NCBI GenBank assembly: GCA_021397845.1
Contig: CM038045.1
Coordinates: forward strand, 145,162,638-145,226,637
Direction: 5' to 3'
DNA length: 64,000 bases
Source of the DNA: Areca catechu
Taxonomy: Eukaryota; Streptophyta; Magnoliopsida; Arecales; Arecaceae
Shown here: positions 1 to 12,229 of the stretch, piece by piece
How positions within the stretch are numbered: position 1 is the first letter of the stretch
Layout: each line of letters opens with the position of its first letter
Made by a program: the position numbers and the translations under genes
The notes under the pieces: model-generated
Database searches by the model: none
Seen by the model: only the letters and a program-made list of their open reading frames with translations
Told to the model about the DNA's origin: nothing

Positions 1-1339
1 TTCATTCGGGTGAAACAGGGGATTCAATTTGATTCACCCTTTCCCCAAATTAGTAAGACCTGTCACCCGGAAGATGGTGGCTTGGCGTGCGGCCCACGGT
101 GATGCAACCATTGTCCTCGATCCAGTGATCAATGGCGACAAACGATGCGGCAAATTAAGGACAAAATGGAAGGAAAAACATGGGCAAATAGGGCTTTATT
201 CTTCCAAAAAAAAAAAAAAATCTGGCGATAGACTAGCCAAAAACCACGATCTTAGAGCTTGAAATGATGGGGAAATGGTTCACCTAAGATTCTTGGCTCT
301 TACTTGACTTTATTGGCAATGGATGAGCATTGATTCTGGTGAACTCAGCGAGGGCTTTCCAAGAAGAGAGATTTTTTTTCTTTATTTGGGTTATTGATCT
401 TTGATGGGAAGGTTGAGGAAGATCTGTTTCCCAACAAATAGACTTGGAGAGGAGTTAGACTTTCTCTTGGCCTTGATTCTAGCTCTAATCATGAGTCAAT
501 TGGAGAAGAAAACTCCCATGAGAGTTTATTTTTTTTACATGCTTTAAAAATTGTGCAGAGCTTCTTTGGGCCCTATTTCCTTGATAGCTGGGCCGGTCCA
601 GTGGACCAGGCCTTGTTCAAACTTGGGCTCTTTGGGCTGGGGTATTATAGTAAAATGACACTTTCATAATGTGTCCCATATGTTTGGCCTTCAATTATGG
701 AGAGTAAGCTGAAAAGATCAACAGGAAAGTGGTTTAGACTTTAGATCGCCTTGGATAGAAACAAGTCCTTTTAAAATTGTTGGTCATGGTTAAAAATGTG
801 GAAGTAGGGATCAAACTGGTAGTGCTACATGTTGGTCATATGTAGGAATATATGTGCCAATACATAACAATAAAGAAAGATACCAATAGTTTTATAGCCT
901 AGAGACATGTATTCCCATGTCATTATTTCTAAAGCATTACATAACATATATAAAATAGTATGGATAAACAATTTGAACCTTTCTGTGGTGTCATCCTCTT
1001 ATAGCAGCAAGACTACAACTTTTGTGTGTTTAACTATTGATGTCTATCACCGTTGCCCTTGGGTATCCCAAGTCTTTTATACTCTTGAATCCTGTGGTAT
1101 GATTGATACTTGATAGTCTTTTCCCGGGATGTTCCCTTTGGTTCAGCCATCCACATGCCACATACTAAAGTCATCAGCACCAGAACACTTGCTGTTAACT
1201 TAAGATGGTGCAATACTCTTGTTTGAAAAATCCTACTTTCCATAGTTCTCATCCTTGAAACTACTTAAGAGAACTGGTCCTTTAGTGGGACTCATCATCT
1301 AGGTTGCTCTGATTGAGAAGCTTCATGCTCTTACGAATT
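1..1339. other. low-copy sequence, no supported gene
   Basis: No frame here gives a recognisable protein. Bases 29-262 are open on the + strand, but the frame ends in an A-tract (about 208-221) and shows no domain I know. Nothing repeats elsewhere in the window. It could be intron or upstream sequence of the possible host gene whose last exons may lie at 1340-4160. I see no promoter or repeat that I can defend. Confidence 0.4.
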
Positions 1340-4160
1340 AGGAGTTTGTTCCTCTTGTTGCAAAAGTCACTCGTGGATGCAAGTGAGTATTCAACTTTAA
1401 GACCTATTTTGATGGTTTGTTATACCAGTAAACTTTACATAGTTCCTTGAGGGCTGACCTAGGAGTTTGTCATCAATTTGGATGTAATGTTCACCCTAGT
1501 GGAGAGATAGCCATTATTCTTGTCATCATAATAATTGCTGCCAGTCATGGTTGATTTTGCAAGGACGTCAATGATATCCTTCATTATGGTGATTCTTAAA
1601 GAAGCCTACTTGCAGTTCTCACCTAACGTTTTCTAATCTCTTGCCACAGTTTGTTATCTCGGTAAAGTGCTTTGGGCATGTTGTCCTTGATGTGAGCTTC
1701 TTTGAGAGATAAGAATGTTATACTCTCTTTGCATAATGCTTGTAAAATGATGCAGTAGTTCTGTTGATGTTGATAACAAAATTATTTTTTCTGGTTATGC
1801 TTCCATCAGTGCCGGTTTGATGTAGCATATCCATTGTTGATTTGAGGGGTTGGTCTTCTCTACAACTTTTTGTATTGTAGTTGCTTCATTTCAAGATGTT
1901 ATAATATCTTGATATTTTTGCTTAAATCATTATTCCATTTACTGTGTTTTGCTTGTAAGCCTACTGGATACTGTCATATCCTGCGCTGTCTTTTTTTTTT
2001 AGACTTCATTTTGTTGGACATTACAAATTTAGATGGTGAGCCACTTTATTGATGCTCTTGTCTTGACCAATAATCAATTTCCTTTGTTGGTTAATTATTG
2101 ACAGCCTCCAGTAGGGCAGGGGGTCCTATCAAGGAATGCTATATACTTGCCCATGCACTTTTGGTAGATTTTATCTTCTCCCTGGTGCTAGTTTTAAATT
2201 ACAGCTGTCACAATATTATACTGACAATTGTAGTAGTCTCATAGCCTCCTGTTATGTTATATGTACAATAGCTGGAATTTGAATAACAGCTGTAATCTGG
2301 CCAATATTTGCTGTATTATAAAATGGGTTGACTGTTTCAAAGTTTTCACTGTCCATCTAAATGAAGAAAATATTTTGAAAATCAAATCTCTACTTAATGC
2401 CTTCTATTTCCTGTTATTACTGCAAATAATGGCCATCATCACAATCATTATTATATTCCTAAGTATTTCTGGTCCAGGCAGATCCAGGTAAATTACAGCC
2501 ACAAATTCTATTATAACATAGGTAGTGGTAACAGTGGGGTATATTATTTGGGATATAAGAGTTGAAAACCTGATGAGATAAGGAGCTAAAGATTGTTTTT
2601 CTGTTTAGCACTAAGGTTGAGTACATGTGCGGGCATGTGGCTGTGCTGCAAAGGAAGGTCATTTGGCTTTGCCTGCTTTTCTGAAGTGGGAGGATTATGT
2701 AACTTTTAGTTCCTTTTTCGTAGTTATGTTACCTTCTGGGGAGCGATCCCAATCAAGTCATGGCCAGGTGAATTGAATGGTTGATACAAAAAAGTGTCAT
2801 TAATAGAAGGCTCAAAGGACAATTCTACAAATGAATATTCATTCTCCCAGATTAATTATCTTAGATGCTTTAATTATGTTGTGAACCGTACAAGCATTAC
2901 TAAAACTCTTTTATTGATACAATAAATAATGATCATTAAGCCATCAACAGCCACTAGTATCTGTATGCTCATTTCTGCCTTGCAACTTAATATTTGCTAA
3001 TGATATCACCTTTCAGAGCTTAAGGATGGTATTCCACATAGGAATTAGCCCTACCTATTAATAATTAATTGTAAGTACTGCACGGATTTATGTAATTGTC
3101 AGCACAAGTTTAAAATCTTATAAATGAATTCTGGAGCTTGCTCATTAAAAAGCATGACTGAAACGTTTGTCTCAACATCTTATCTTGCCTAGGGCTCTAA
3201 ATGTGGTAATGAAGATTTGAATATTTTTATAAGAAATTTTGAAACCCTCTAAAATCATGGAGTGTGGACCAGAAGAAAATTTAAATTAGTTTCAACTTGA
3301 ACCCTCATAGTTGTAGGAATCATGTTACAGCCTGCAAGGACGAAGCAGAAATGAAAGAACCTTTTTTAAAGGCAAGCTTACCTGAGAAAAAGCATTATTA
3401 GGCAACCTTACCTGGCTCTTTTTTTAAAGGCATTTTAAAGACATTTACCATAGTCATTCACCTAATCCATTTACCATAGGCAACCTAATCCATTTGAATA
3501 TAGGCTTCCTGTGCAAGTTAATTCATACTCTAGATCGATCGTCATGATTATCATTAAGATTCAATGTATACCAGCAATTTCATAGAAATCTGGCTTCAAG
3601 CATTCTTGCATACCCTGCACACCAACAGTGGATGAAGTGAATCATCCACAAACAAGACATCATAAACATGTGGAAAACTGTGGAGCCCAGTAACTTTGTT
3701 GATAATCTTAGCAAATTGTATGAAGCATTGGAAATAATACTGCGCACTGCACATCACACAAACATATGCATGAAAAAAAGGACAATAAAAGGGAAAGTTT
3801 CAGTAGCGAGAATCCATGTGCCACAGTTCCAGCAGATGAATTATAAAAGTTGGACTCTATTAGTCCAAGCAGACATTCCAATCCTTGAATAATTTTAATC
3901 CCATGCACTGAATTTCTCAAGGAAAGTTGAAAACATGGGAAGTGTTTTTCCTTGCAGCAATCTATGGTGACGATTATCACCTTCCACCATTCTGAGCGTG
4001 TGAACCTTGTTACGGAATGTTGTCCTGCTTCATATATTATTCAATTGCTTATATTTTTTTCCTGTGTTTTGCTGTTGCCAGGTTGGAGCAGGCTATGTTG
4101 TTACGTCTGGCAGTGAGTACAAGTCAGAGCCTTTGGCAAGAAAGTAGAACGTCTTCATAA
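1340..4160 (+). CDS. possible terminal exons of an unidentified host gene
   Basis: Three or four short open segments have plausible plant splice borders: an exon ending at 1382 (donor GTGAGT), 2105-2163 (acceptor CAG, donor GTAGAT), 2724-2767 (acceptor TAG, donor GTGAAT) and 4082-4160. The last follows a strong pyrimidine tract ending TTGCCAG. One phase-consistent chain runs through all four and stops at TAA 4158-4160, ending ...LAVSTSQSLWQESRTSS. A second frame through the last two exons ends ...SEYKSEPLARK at a TAG about 10 bases earlier, so the frame is not settled. I recognise no protein family. The AT-rich sequence between would be introns and the sequence after 4160 a 3' UTR. Hand-read splice sites are weak evidence; a transcript is needed to confirm this. 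Confidence 0.22.
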
Positions 4161-5339
4161 GTTTTCTACATGCATAGATTGTTTTCCCCTTCTGTTGAGA
4201 AAGTTTCGGCTCTTGTATCAAAATACTTTTGAGGCGGGAAAAAAAAAACCAAAAAAAAAAACATCAACTTCTATATGTGGACACTTGCTGCACTACAAAA
4301 TTTGTTCTCTTTTGTTCGTTTTACTTTGTGTGAGCATCTCTAGATCTGAACAGTTTACAGCATTTATTTCACTAGTGTAAACATAATTCTTTTCTGTTAT
4401 TTATATTTAACATGGAGAAATGCTTAGATTTCTCCAATGTGACCAACAATCAACAAACAAGTACATCAGATGATGTATGTGCTCTCTCTGGCCAGATTCA
4501 TAATATAATGGGTTTTCAAGTATTTTTGACGGCAAGCTTCTTTCTTGGTAAAGCTGTAATAGCTGCATACAGTATAAATCTGTGTTCTGATTGGCTATGT
4601 GATTATATTTCTTCAAGTGTTAGTTACTTGTTCTGATAATTGCCATCCTGTATGGATCGATTTAGGCGTTTCAATTTGAAAGTCTTGCACTCCCTATAAA
4701 TTCGCTCTCACATGAAAATAATCCTGTACTTGAGTGTATTATTGGCGTGAACACATTACTATGTTATCCATGCAAGGAATTTTTACTCATTGTATGAAGT
4801 ACCTTGCACCATATTGTTAAATTATACCAAGAGCATATCTTGTGTATGATAGCATATCAAAATTGCAGTCCTCATCGTGTGATAAGTTTCTTTCCTTGAA
4901 GCTTTATTGACTTTATTGTTTTATCTGCTCGATGCTATGTTGACTTAAAAGTTTGATTAGCGGTCACGGAAACAAATCTATGTTTACCTGTAAAGTGCTT
5001 GTTCTCACATCTAGTTTTCTCATATTCAATTACTTAATGCAAAATGGTATCGAGGGGGTGGATGGCTGCATAATTGACATTTGAGAGGCGCCGTATGCAA
5101 AGTTCTCAATAAAAAAGAAGGAAATGTTGAAGTTGGACGTGCATATATATGAAAACTTCTATATATGTTATTAATGATATGTTGCCTTTTGGGCCTGCGG
5201 TGTGTTGACTGGTTGTTATGGGTCATGCACTGCATCTTCTGTCATTGTCAATTTGATAAGAAGGTTAGGTCATCTTAAGCTCAACAAACAATCCTTGCGG
5301 CTGTCGTGATTGCGAGTTCCTCTTCTTTTATTGAAGTCT
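4161..5339. other. no gene seen; possible 3' UTR and intergenic DNA
   Basis: AT-rich sequence without a convincing frame. It has two A-rich runs at about 4239-4262. It could be the 3' UTR and downstream flank of the possible host gene ending at 4160. No repeat family from the rest of the window occurs here. Confidence 0.4.
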
Positions 5340-5450
5340 TGATTGAATAGAACACCTACATGATACATGGTAGATCCCTTCACCAAATATTTGTTGTTTC
5401 GAACAACTCATCAAAGAAGAGAGGACATGCTAAGGTTGAGTGACATACAT
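5340..5450 (+). pseudogene. Ty1/copia RNase H C-terminal tail remnant
   Basis: About 5370-5440 reads VDPFTKYL on the + strand, followed by RTTHQRREDM. This resembles the conserved ADPFTK / ADPLTK tail that ends copia polyproteins after RNase H. The frame just upstream is broken by a shift and a stop, and no LTR or primer site can be joined to it. It is a small, old fragment, and the match rests on one short motif. Confidence 0.35.
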
Positions 5451-5479
5451 TTGTACAATTTTATTTTTTAGCTCTTTGC

Positions 5480-7060
5480 ATTTTTTTTGTTGAACTGGCT
5501 GCCTTATAGAGTTCTTAAATAAATACACCCGATGCCTTCAATATATCCTGAAGGTATAACCTGATAATTTAGAGGTGGCATCCCACAACCTAGGTTTACC
5601 ATGATCGGCAACATAGGAAGCCAGCTAATTAATCTCTTTGAAAAAATGCTGAATTTTATATAAGTTGATACTCTATTTAAGTCTCCAAACATCATTAGTA
5701 GGAGAGCAGGCCCCTGTTGTTGAGTTCCTGCTGAAATTCATGAGATAATTATTTTTGAGTCCCTTTCCAATATAATATTCTCTGCCCTTAGAGTAGTAGT
5801 GGCATTCATCAATACCTCCCATGCCATTTTCAATTCTGCCAATAAGACTGCTACATCAAAGAGAAAAGAACCACCGATGATACACCAACCATTCTTATGC
5901 CGCTCTCCATTCAGCCATTGTGATTGTTACGTCAGATAGTGAAAAGAACTACCTGTTGTAACAAAACTTGTCTTGGAGTCCAGAACGGTAAATCCTGCCA
6001 CACTAGCTTGACCCTTGTTCCTCACACTACTGTCAAAGTTGAATTTTTAGAAAATTAGGAGTGAGGGTTCCCAAGCGAAGTAAACCACATGGGACAGAGA
6101 AACAGCAGAAAAACTCTAGATATTTCTAAGACCCGTCAATCCCTCTAATGACTTAACCAGCATGAATTCTAAGGCATGGTGCAAACCTCTCAACACAACA
6201 GCTCGGGGGCTTTCATTGACATTCTTAAGGAGTTTCTTATTGTTAGCGATCCATATATGGTAAGTAACATAGCAAAGGGAGACGTGCATCTGGTCATTCT
6301 CTCCTACGATTGTCATCGTTAATAAATAAGATAAAAATCTCCAAATCCCAAGGATGGAAAGCTAATGTAAGGCAATTAAAAGCCTAGCTTCAAACTTGAA
6401 CAGCTCTAGGACACTGAAAAAGCACATGGTCAATGGATTCTTTTGTTTCTCTATCCTAAACCAGTTGCTTGAAAAAAAATCTCACTCTCGGACGAACACT
6501 TGCTTTCCACACCCATGCTGCATCCTTCTACAAATCTACGGAACCTCTATGAAGTATACAAAGTTTATTGACTCTGATTATTTATCCAGTAGTACTAGCA
6601 GTACCATCCCATCCAATTCTCAGCCCTCTCGACACTTAGCTCTTACCAACCTCGATACTTAGCTCTCACCAACCTGCTCCAAAAATTTTGGGACTCTAAT
6701 AAAAACTTCACCGCATATCTCATCATCAATCAAACTTGACTCACAACTCATGAGTAGATTCTATGACCACCAACCTATAATGGTTGACAGATCGCATCCC
6801 ATGAACGATATATGAACCCTTCTAGACTGGTTAGAGGAGCTTCACAAGAAATTTTGTATCATTTGTTTAACTTAGCTAATAACTCTTCGGGGAATGATTG
6901 TGTTTGCCACGAGATAGGCAGGCATAGTGCGCAACATTGACTTGATCAGAATAATTCTACCCATCATTGATAAATTATCCCATTGCCATCCTCTTAATCC
7001 ATCTTGAAATCTTCATACCAATGTGGTACCTCCAATATCAAAAACTTGGCTAGAGGTCAC
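5480..7060 (-). pseudogene. 3' part of a plant LINE (RT C-terminus, zf-RVT, RNase H)
   Basis: Read on the minus strand, about 6990-6850 gives WDNLSMMGRIILIKSMLRTM and then IIPRRV. This is the block after the palm/thumb of plant L1-type reverse transcriptases. About 6316-6116 gives CYVTYHIW with SPRAVV, the zinc-binding region between RT and RNase H. About 6050-5640 gives KFNFDSSVRN and then LAELKMAWEVLM with ERDSK, the RNase H domain. Stops and frameshifts separate the blocks. The endonuclease and the RT catalytic core are absent, as expected for a 5'-truncated or decayed copy. No poly-A tail or TSD could be assigned. Confidence 0.72.
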
Positions 7061-8329
7061 GAGTAAGTGCCATCTGGAGTAAAGATAAATTGAAATTATT
7101 GAAATTACATGGTCATTATTAGACTAGATAGGGTTCAGCCATGAAAACTCCCACAAGAGGAGGTATAGGCCAAAGAGGTAAAATTCGGCCATAATGTTGA
7201 AAGATCAAAAATTGACTGTGATCAACCATAATATAAAACACATAAAATTGGATGGCTAGTAGGAGTAGATAGAGATGATTATAGTGGTCTCAAAGATATT
7301 TTCAAAGTACAGAAAACCATATTATATGCCAAAAAAAAGAGACAACTAATACAATACATCTAAATTGGCCAAATACTAAAAATATATGATTATCAATTTG
7401 ACAATTGATGTAGAAAAATTGTGTTAATTAACATGACTAGTGGGAGGACAATTGTGGTCAATTATTGGAACTACTAGAAGTGGAGGTCAAACATAGTAGC
7501 AACCATCGAAGATGATTAGTAGAATTGTACTATATAAAGGATCCTTGGACAATCCAACTTATCAATGTATTTTATCTTATCTTAGCTTAACTTTCTACTA
7601 GTTCTCTGCCTTAAAAGTTGTGTTGACTTAAATTTCTATTACCATAGCTTAGATTATACCTCTATCCCTATCCAAATCTATCTTCTTCGAATTGGGGTTG
7701 TAATGGTGGTGAAAGTTCTTGAATGTTATGGCACCTAGATCCATCCAACTCTCATATCCTCCCTTTGATCATCACTTTAACTATTCTGACATTAGTGGCA
7801 TGTTCATGCATCTATCTTTCTTGCCATTTGACTTATCACCTCTTGGCATGCTTGGATGGAACAAAAAGGTAGTAATGAGCTCCTTGGCATACTTGGATGA
7901 GACTTGGAAAAGAGGGCAAACAAGTTTTGTAGCACTTCCAATAGGATATTGCATAGTTGCCATCATATCATTAAGGAAACAAATTACAAGGAGAATTATA
8001 GAGAAAGTGGCCATTGTACTAAGGCTACTCTTAAAGCGATATGCAGCATCACTTTGATACTTGAATGGTTGAAAAACTTGTATTCATGGTTGATAGCCAT
8101 AGGTTAATTTATAATACACTCTAGTGAATTCTATAGAGATAGTTGAGCCCATCTTTGTGATGGATGAATTAGCTCATCAACTAGCACACAAGGATGCTAG
8201 GATTTATGAAGAATCCAAATTAAAGGCTTTAGCTTATCAAAAGGTAATTGGCAATGACTATTCAATAGAGCCCTCAGAATTTACTAACTAGGGTAGCACA
8301 AAAATTATACCACCGTGGTTGCAAGAGAC
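7061..8329. other. AT-rich unassigned DNA with a TATA-like site
   Basis: No clear gene. There is a good TATA box (TATATAAAGG) at 7531-7540 on the + strand, followed by a pyrimidine-rich leader-like stretch, so this may be part of an old LTR or a promoter. Open frames at 7719-8107 and about 8150-8290 (the latter includes MDELAHQLAHKDAR) match no family I know. The locus continues at 16125 after element A. Confidence 0.35.
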
Positions 8330-8334
8330 TAGAC
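8330..8334. repeat. left target-site duplication of element A
   Basis: TAGAC directly precedes the left LTR and is repeated exactly at 16120-16124, after the right LTR. A 5-bp duplication is the size expected of a Ty3/gypsy integrase, and it shows that A's two ends belong to one insertion. Confidence 0.9.
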
Positions 8335-9653
8335 CGATGCGGGTTGAAATGGAATGATGCAATTTAGGAGGAAATAGTAGTAGTTAAATGAAAAATGAAG
8401 TAAAAAACTAGGCTACTTTTCCATGTAAACAAAAGTGAAATCTTCATGAAGGAATTTGCATGTTAAATTAAACCTGAATGAAAATCTTCAAAGTAGTAAA
8501 GAGAATGGATCATTGTGGTTAAGGAACCACACAGGCTAGGGCTTAATAACTCTAATATCTCATATCTAAAAGTATTAAAAGAGGGATACCCGACCATTAA
8601 TATTTCAACAATTGGAAAGGTTATACTCAAGGATGAAGCTCTTGGATGACAAGGAAATTCTCCTAGATGGGAGGGCTTCTTGTCTCTGTTTCTTGACTTG
8701 GAAAACCTTCTTCTTTGGAACCTGGAAATCCCGGGGATCCTACACAAACCATATTAGAATTAGAAAGGAATTTGAAAGATGGAATGCTAATGAAATGAGG
8801 ATTGAAGTTGAGAAGAAGCTTGATGGAGTGGAAGTAGCTTGGTCGGCCTCCTTGTATGACCTTCTTGAGCCCTTGAAGATGGAATGGAATGATTAGATGG
8901 AAGGGAAAATCACTCTTGGAGTGGAAGATTGATTGTAGTAGCTAAGGGTCTCTCACCCACTCCCTTTCGGAAGATATTTGATTACACAAATGGAATAGAA
9001 GAAACTTTGATTTTTCATTCATATCAAGTACCCTTTTACAAGAGAGTGTGGAGTATTATTTATAAACCTCCAAGAAACTTTTGAAAATTCGAAATACATG
9101 GAGCTTTTCATGGAAGGTTCCTAGCTATAAGGGTGGAAATTCGAATTTCATGGAGATCTTCATGGAAGTAGCCACCTTAGCTAGCTAAAATGGTGGAAAT
9201 TCAAAACTCCTTGGCCACCCACTTTTAAATTTGAAATTCCTTTGTGATGTGGCTTGAAATCCTCTTGGTGATGTGGCTTGATGAGGTGCACACCAAGTGA
9301 TGACATGGCATCCAAAAGTGCTTGCTGAAGTGGCATCCTCCTTGGATTATTTTGTTGGAGTGGTTGAGTGCATCCAATCTTCAAGTGAGCTTGCTTACAT
9401 TGAACCAATTCTAAATCTCTCTTGGACCCAACTACTAAACTCACTAAATACATGATCAATTTGACCCTAATTGGACTCAAAAACCTAAATGGACTCAAAA
9501 GAAAACCAAATTGAAATAAACTCAACCTAATTACATGACTCAAATTCAATTAAAGAAGTAAAATAACTCTATTTACAAGATACAAGTTTAACGAAAGAAT
9601 TAAAGCCATACTGAATTAGACTGAAGTCTCTTTCGAACCTTGGTGCTGCACCA
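8335..9653 (-). repeat. 3' LTR of element A
   Basis: Direct repeat of 14801-16119, same length. The plus-strand start is CGATGCGGG (TGATGCGGG in the partner) and it ends in the palindrome TGGTGCTGCACCA at 9641-9653. The frames that cross it are broken differently in the two copies, so I call no gene inside. Confidence 0.92.
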
Positions 9654-10330
9654 GTTCTCCCTGGGTGGGAGAAACTCAACCCTGTCAAGTATAAACTCGA
9701 TCCTGTTGAGTATAGACTGGTCTGACTTTGATACCTTTCTAGTAGGTTTGGATCAATTTGCTGTAGATCCTCTCGAGTGATCTAGGAATCCTCCAATTCG
9801 GATCTTCCTTGCCATCGAACTAGATAACATTGATAGTCCTTATTTCTGATGGTAATTATCTGATCATTCAAGATACTTTCAATCCTATCTCTCCGTTCTG
9901 GCTATGGTGCTGGTGGACACTCAGATTAGGTTTCGCTCTCAAAGGTTGGATAAGGTCCAAAAGGCTCACTAGGAATTAATGCCGGCTCTTTGTATTCTTT
10001 CAGAGCAGAAATATTAAATGTTGAACTAATGCCATAATCTGGTGGTAACTCTAACATGTATGCATTAGGTCCAACTCTCTTTAATACTTTGAAAGGTCCA
10101 GCTCCTCAGGCATGCAGTTTCTTCATAGTTCCCGATGAGAACTTTTCAGGTTTAAGTTTAATCATTATAGAGTCCTCTACATTGAATTCTTTCATTCATT
10201 TATGTGAATTGGCCATATGCTTATAGACTTCATTGCTCATTTGAATATTTTTACTAATCTCCTTATGCAATTCCTTAATATACTGTGCATATGATTTTTG
10301 TGGACTCTGAGACTCATACTGATACTTGAC
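9654..10330 (-). pseudogene. integrase C-terminus and chromodomain remnant (element A)
   Basis: The minus strand, from about 10200 down, reads MKEFNVEDSIMIKLKPEKFS, then GAGPFKVLKRVGPNAYMLEL and GISSTFNIS. This is the GPY/F-type C-terminal module of Ty3/gypsy integrases. A chromodomain-like block follows (YQCYLVRWQGRSE, then ITREDLQ) and ends against the LTR at 9653. In-frame stops interrupt it, for example before GAGPF. Chromodomains target new insertions to chromatin, but this copy is dead. Confidence 0.75.
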
Positions 10331-10394
10331 AAAAACAGACTCAACTATGTATTTTTATTGAGAGAAATTTTATTGGACTCTCTAGGGCCTAAAC

Positions 10395-11030
10395 CTAACA
10401 GATTATTGACTCTCTAGGTTTGACCCTGGTCTGGTATGCACATAAAAAATTACCATGGACCCCTAGCAAATGCCATAAGGTCTTCCAAAAGTAGGTCGCA
10501 AATGGGATGGGCTCTAAGGGTTCATGCAACCTGGTGATCTCAATATAATGTAACATAATGGCTTTAGAGACATGTGTAGACTCAGGAAAGGATAGAAAAT
10601 AGGAATCAGAGTCTTGGGGTAATCTATAGGAAGCATGAAACAGACCTTGGTTATTCAGGATGATCTTAAAATTTGGACATTGATCTATGGGTGTACTTGT
10701 CCTAACCTCATGATTAGTACTAGGAAGATCAATAGGTGCAAGTTCTAGGGCAGGCTGGGTGTTCCTAAATGGTGGAAGGTCATTAGGAAGGTCTTTGGGA
10801 AGTCTATCTTGAAAGTCCTCTAAAATAATGCCTACTTCCTGGGGTTGTTCCTTAGGGATTTGTTCTTGGACCTCTTCTATGTACAACTCTTGCAAACCCT
10901 CATTTTCATCTGATATGTTTGATCCTGGCTCAGTCACTCCTTTTTCAAATTCTATAATGGGTTCAAGATCTTTTTTTATTAGTTTCTCAGTGATCTCAAC
11001 CTTGCATCCACCTTCATCATATTCCTCCAC
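10395..11030 (-). pseudogene. acidic linker plus integrase-like remnant ORF (element A, 211 aa)
   Basis: An open frame with an acidic N-terminal half. Residues about 70-95 (LEDFQDRLPKDLPNDLPPF) match the linker that normally precedes gypsy reverse transcriptase. Instead of RT it continues into NNQGLFHASYRLPQDSDSYF and LHYIEITRLHE, ending FATYFWKTLWHLLG near residue 190. That end matches the integrase core stretch (FWKTLW..LGT) before the third catalytic residue. No catalytic Asp or Glu can be placed. The same chimera occurs at 59982-60659 and in three B copies, so the joint predates the split of these families. Confidence 0.65.
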
Positions 11031-12175
11031 TACACTTGGTTCATAGATGTCTTCTTTGGATCTTTAGTGGACTCAAGAGTTTCTTTCTCTAGATCCTTAA
11101 TGGGTTCAACCTTTTCTCCTTGAAATTCTTCAATGGGTTCTTCCTCTTCCCCTTTGTATCCATTAATTAAACTCATATCAACCTCATAAACTTCTTCCTC
11201 AGGCTCACTAATAGGTTCAGGGGTCTTTCCCTTGCAAACTAATGAGATAGGAGTAGTAGGCTGGTTTGAAAGAATCTATCTAAGAATTGGCCTAGAGGTG
11301 CTAATCATGCTGGGCTTACATCAGCTACTCATGAGTTCTCTTTGATAAGACTCGAATTTTCTAGCAATCCGATAAGCTTCCTCTAGAGTATCAATTTTTC
11401 ATTGAAGTAATTCCCCCCAGATGTCCTTACATAGGCCTCCTCAAAATCTAGATATGGTCATGGTCTTAGATTCAGTTGTGTTACATCTCCTGACAAATCC
11501 CTTGAATTTCTCAATATACTCAGACACTGGTTTATCACCCTGTCTCAGTTTATACCATTGGTCTAAAAGTCTTTGCTCATAAAATCTACCTAGGTACTTT
11601 TCTCTTAGCCTACTTCTTATGGTTCTCCAGTTATGTATTCTATCTCCTCTTTGATAATATTCATCCTTAATAGATACCCAATGCCACTTAGCATATTGGG
11701 TTAACCACGTGTGGCCAATCTAAATTTCTCTAACTCCGACATCCTAGTGTACTCGAAATAGTGATCCATGCTCTCCTTCCAATCAATATACACCTCTTGT
11801 CTTCCATAAAAAATGGGTGCATTTTTGGGTGCTCCTAATGGGTCTCTCCTCGGAGTCAACCAAGTATGGGTATGGGCTCCTAGGGCTAGATTTAGGGGCA
11901 AGATCATGATCATAGGCTCTTGGATCAAGAAAATTGGGCCTAGAGGAGTTGAGTTTAGCATGGGCCTTGCAGGCTTCTGCCCATGTCTCTACTTGGGCCA
12001 TCTGATCAGTCATGCTTTGGTTGGTCTGGGCCAATTGGTCAGTCAGGTTTTGGTTCAGTCGGGCCATTTGATCATTCAAGGTTTTCATCAAGGTCTCAAA
12101 ATTTTGGTCCATGGTTGCACTTGATTGAGCTAGGTCTTGCTGGTAAAATGTCCCTGATCTAGTTGTCATGTGCAC
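11031..12175 (-). pseudogene. gag remnant (element A)
   Basis: The start is MHMTTRSGTFYQQDL at 12175, followed by a heptad-like Q/L-rich N-terminus (about residues 25-65). The gag core follows in other frames: KNAPIFYGRQEVYIDWKESM (about 11840-11780), then YLGRFYEQRLLDQWYKLRQG and VSEYIEKF (about 11610-11500). The EEEVYEVDMSLI motif near 11190 is shared with D, B and I. Frameshifts near 11960 and 11700 and several stops kill it. No zinc knuckle is visible. Confidence 0.75.
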
Positions 12176-12229
12176 ACAGACTCAAACTCAGGTTAGGGGT
12201 TTGCTAGATCTAGAGTCCAAATCAAATGT

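Noticed and set aside
208..221. A-run as the poly-A tail of a processed retrocopy
   Set aside because: No coding sequence or TSD can be linked to it; the A-run lies within an arbitrary open frame.
8463..8896. Matching 94-codon frames in both LTRs of A (also 15013-15362)
   Set aside because: Present in both copies only because LTRs are duplicated; one frame is shortened in the right copy, and no domain or start context supports a gene.
10395..11030. LWxLLG C-terminus as an entirely new protein domain
   Set aside because: The FWKTLW..LG and HPPTQGQT words match the gypsy integrase core before its third catalytic residue, so at least the end is a known domain fragment. Only the middle part remains unexplained.
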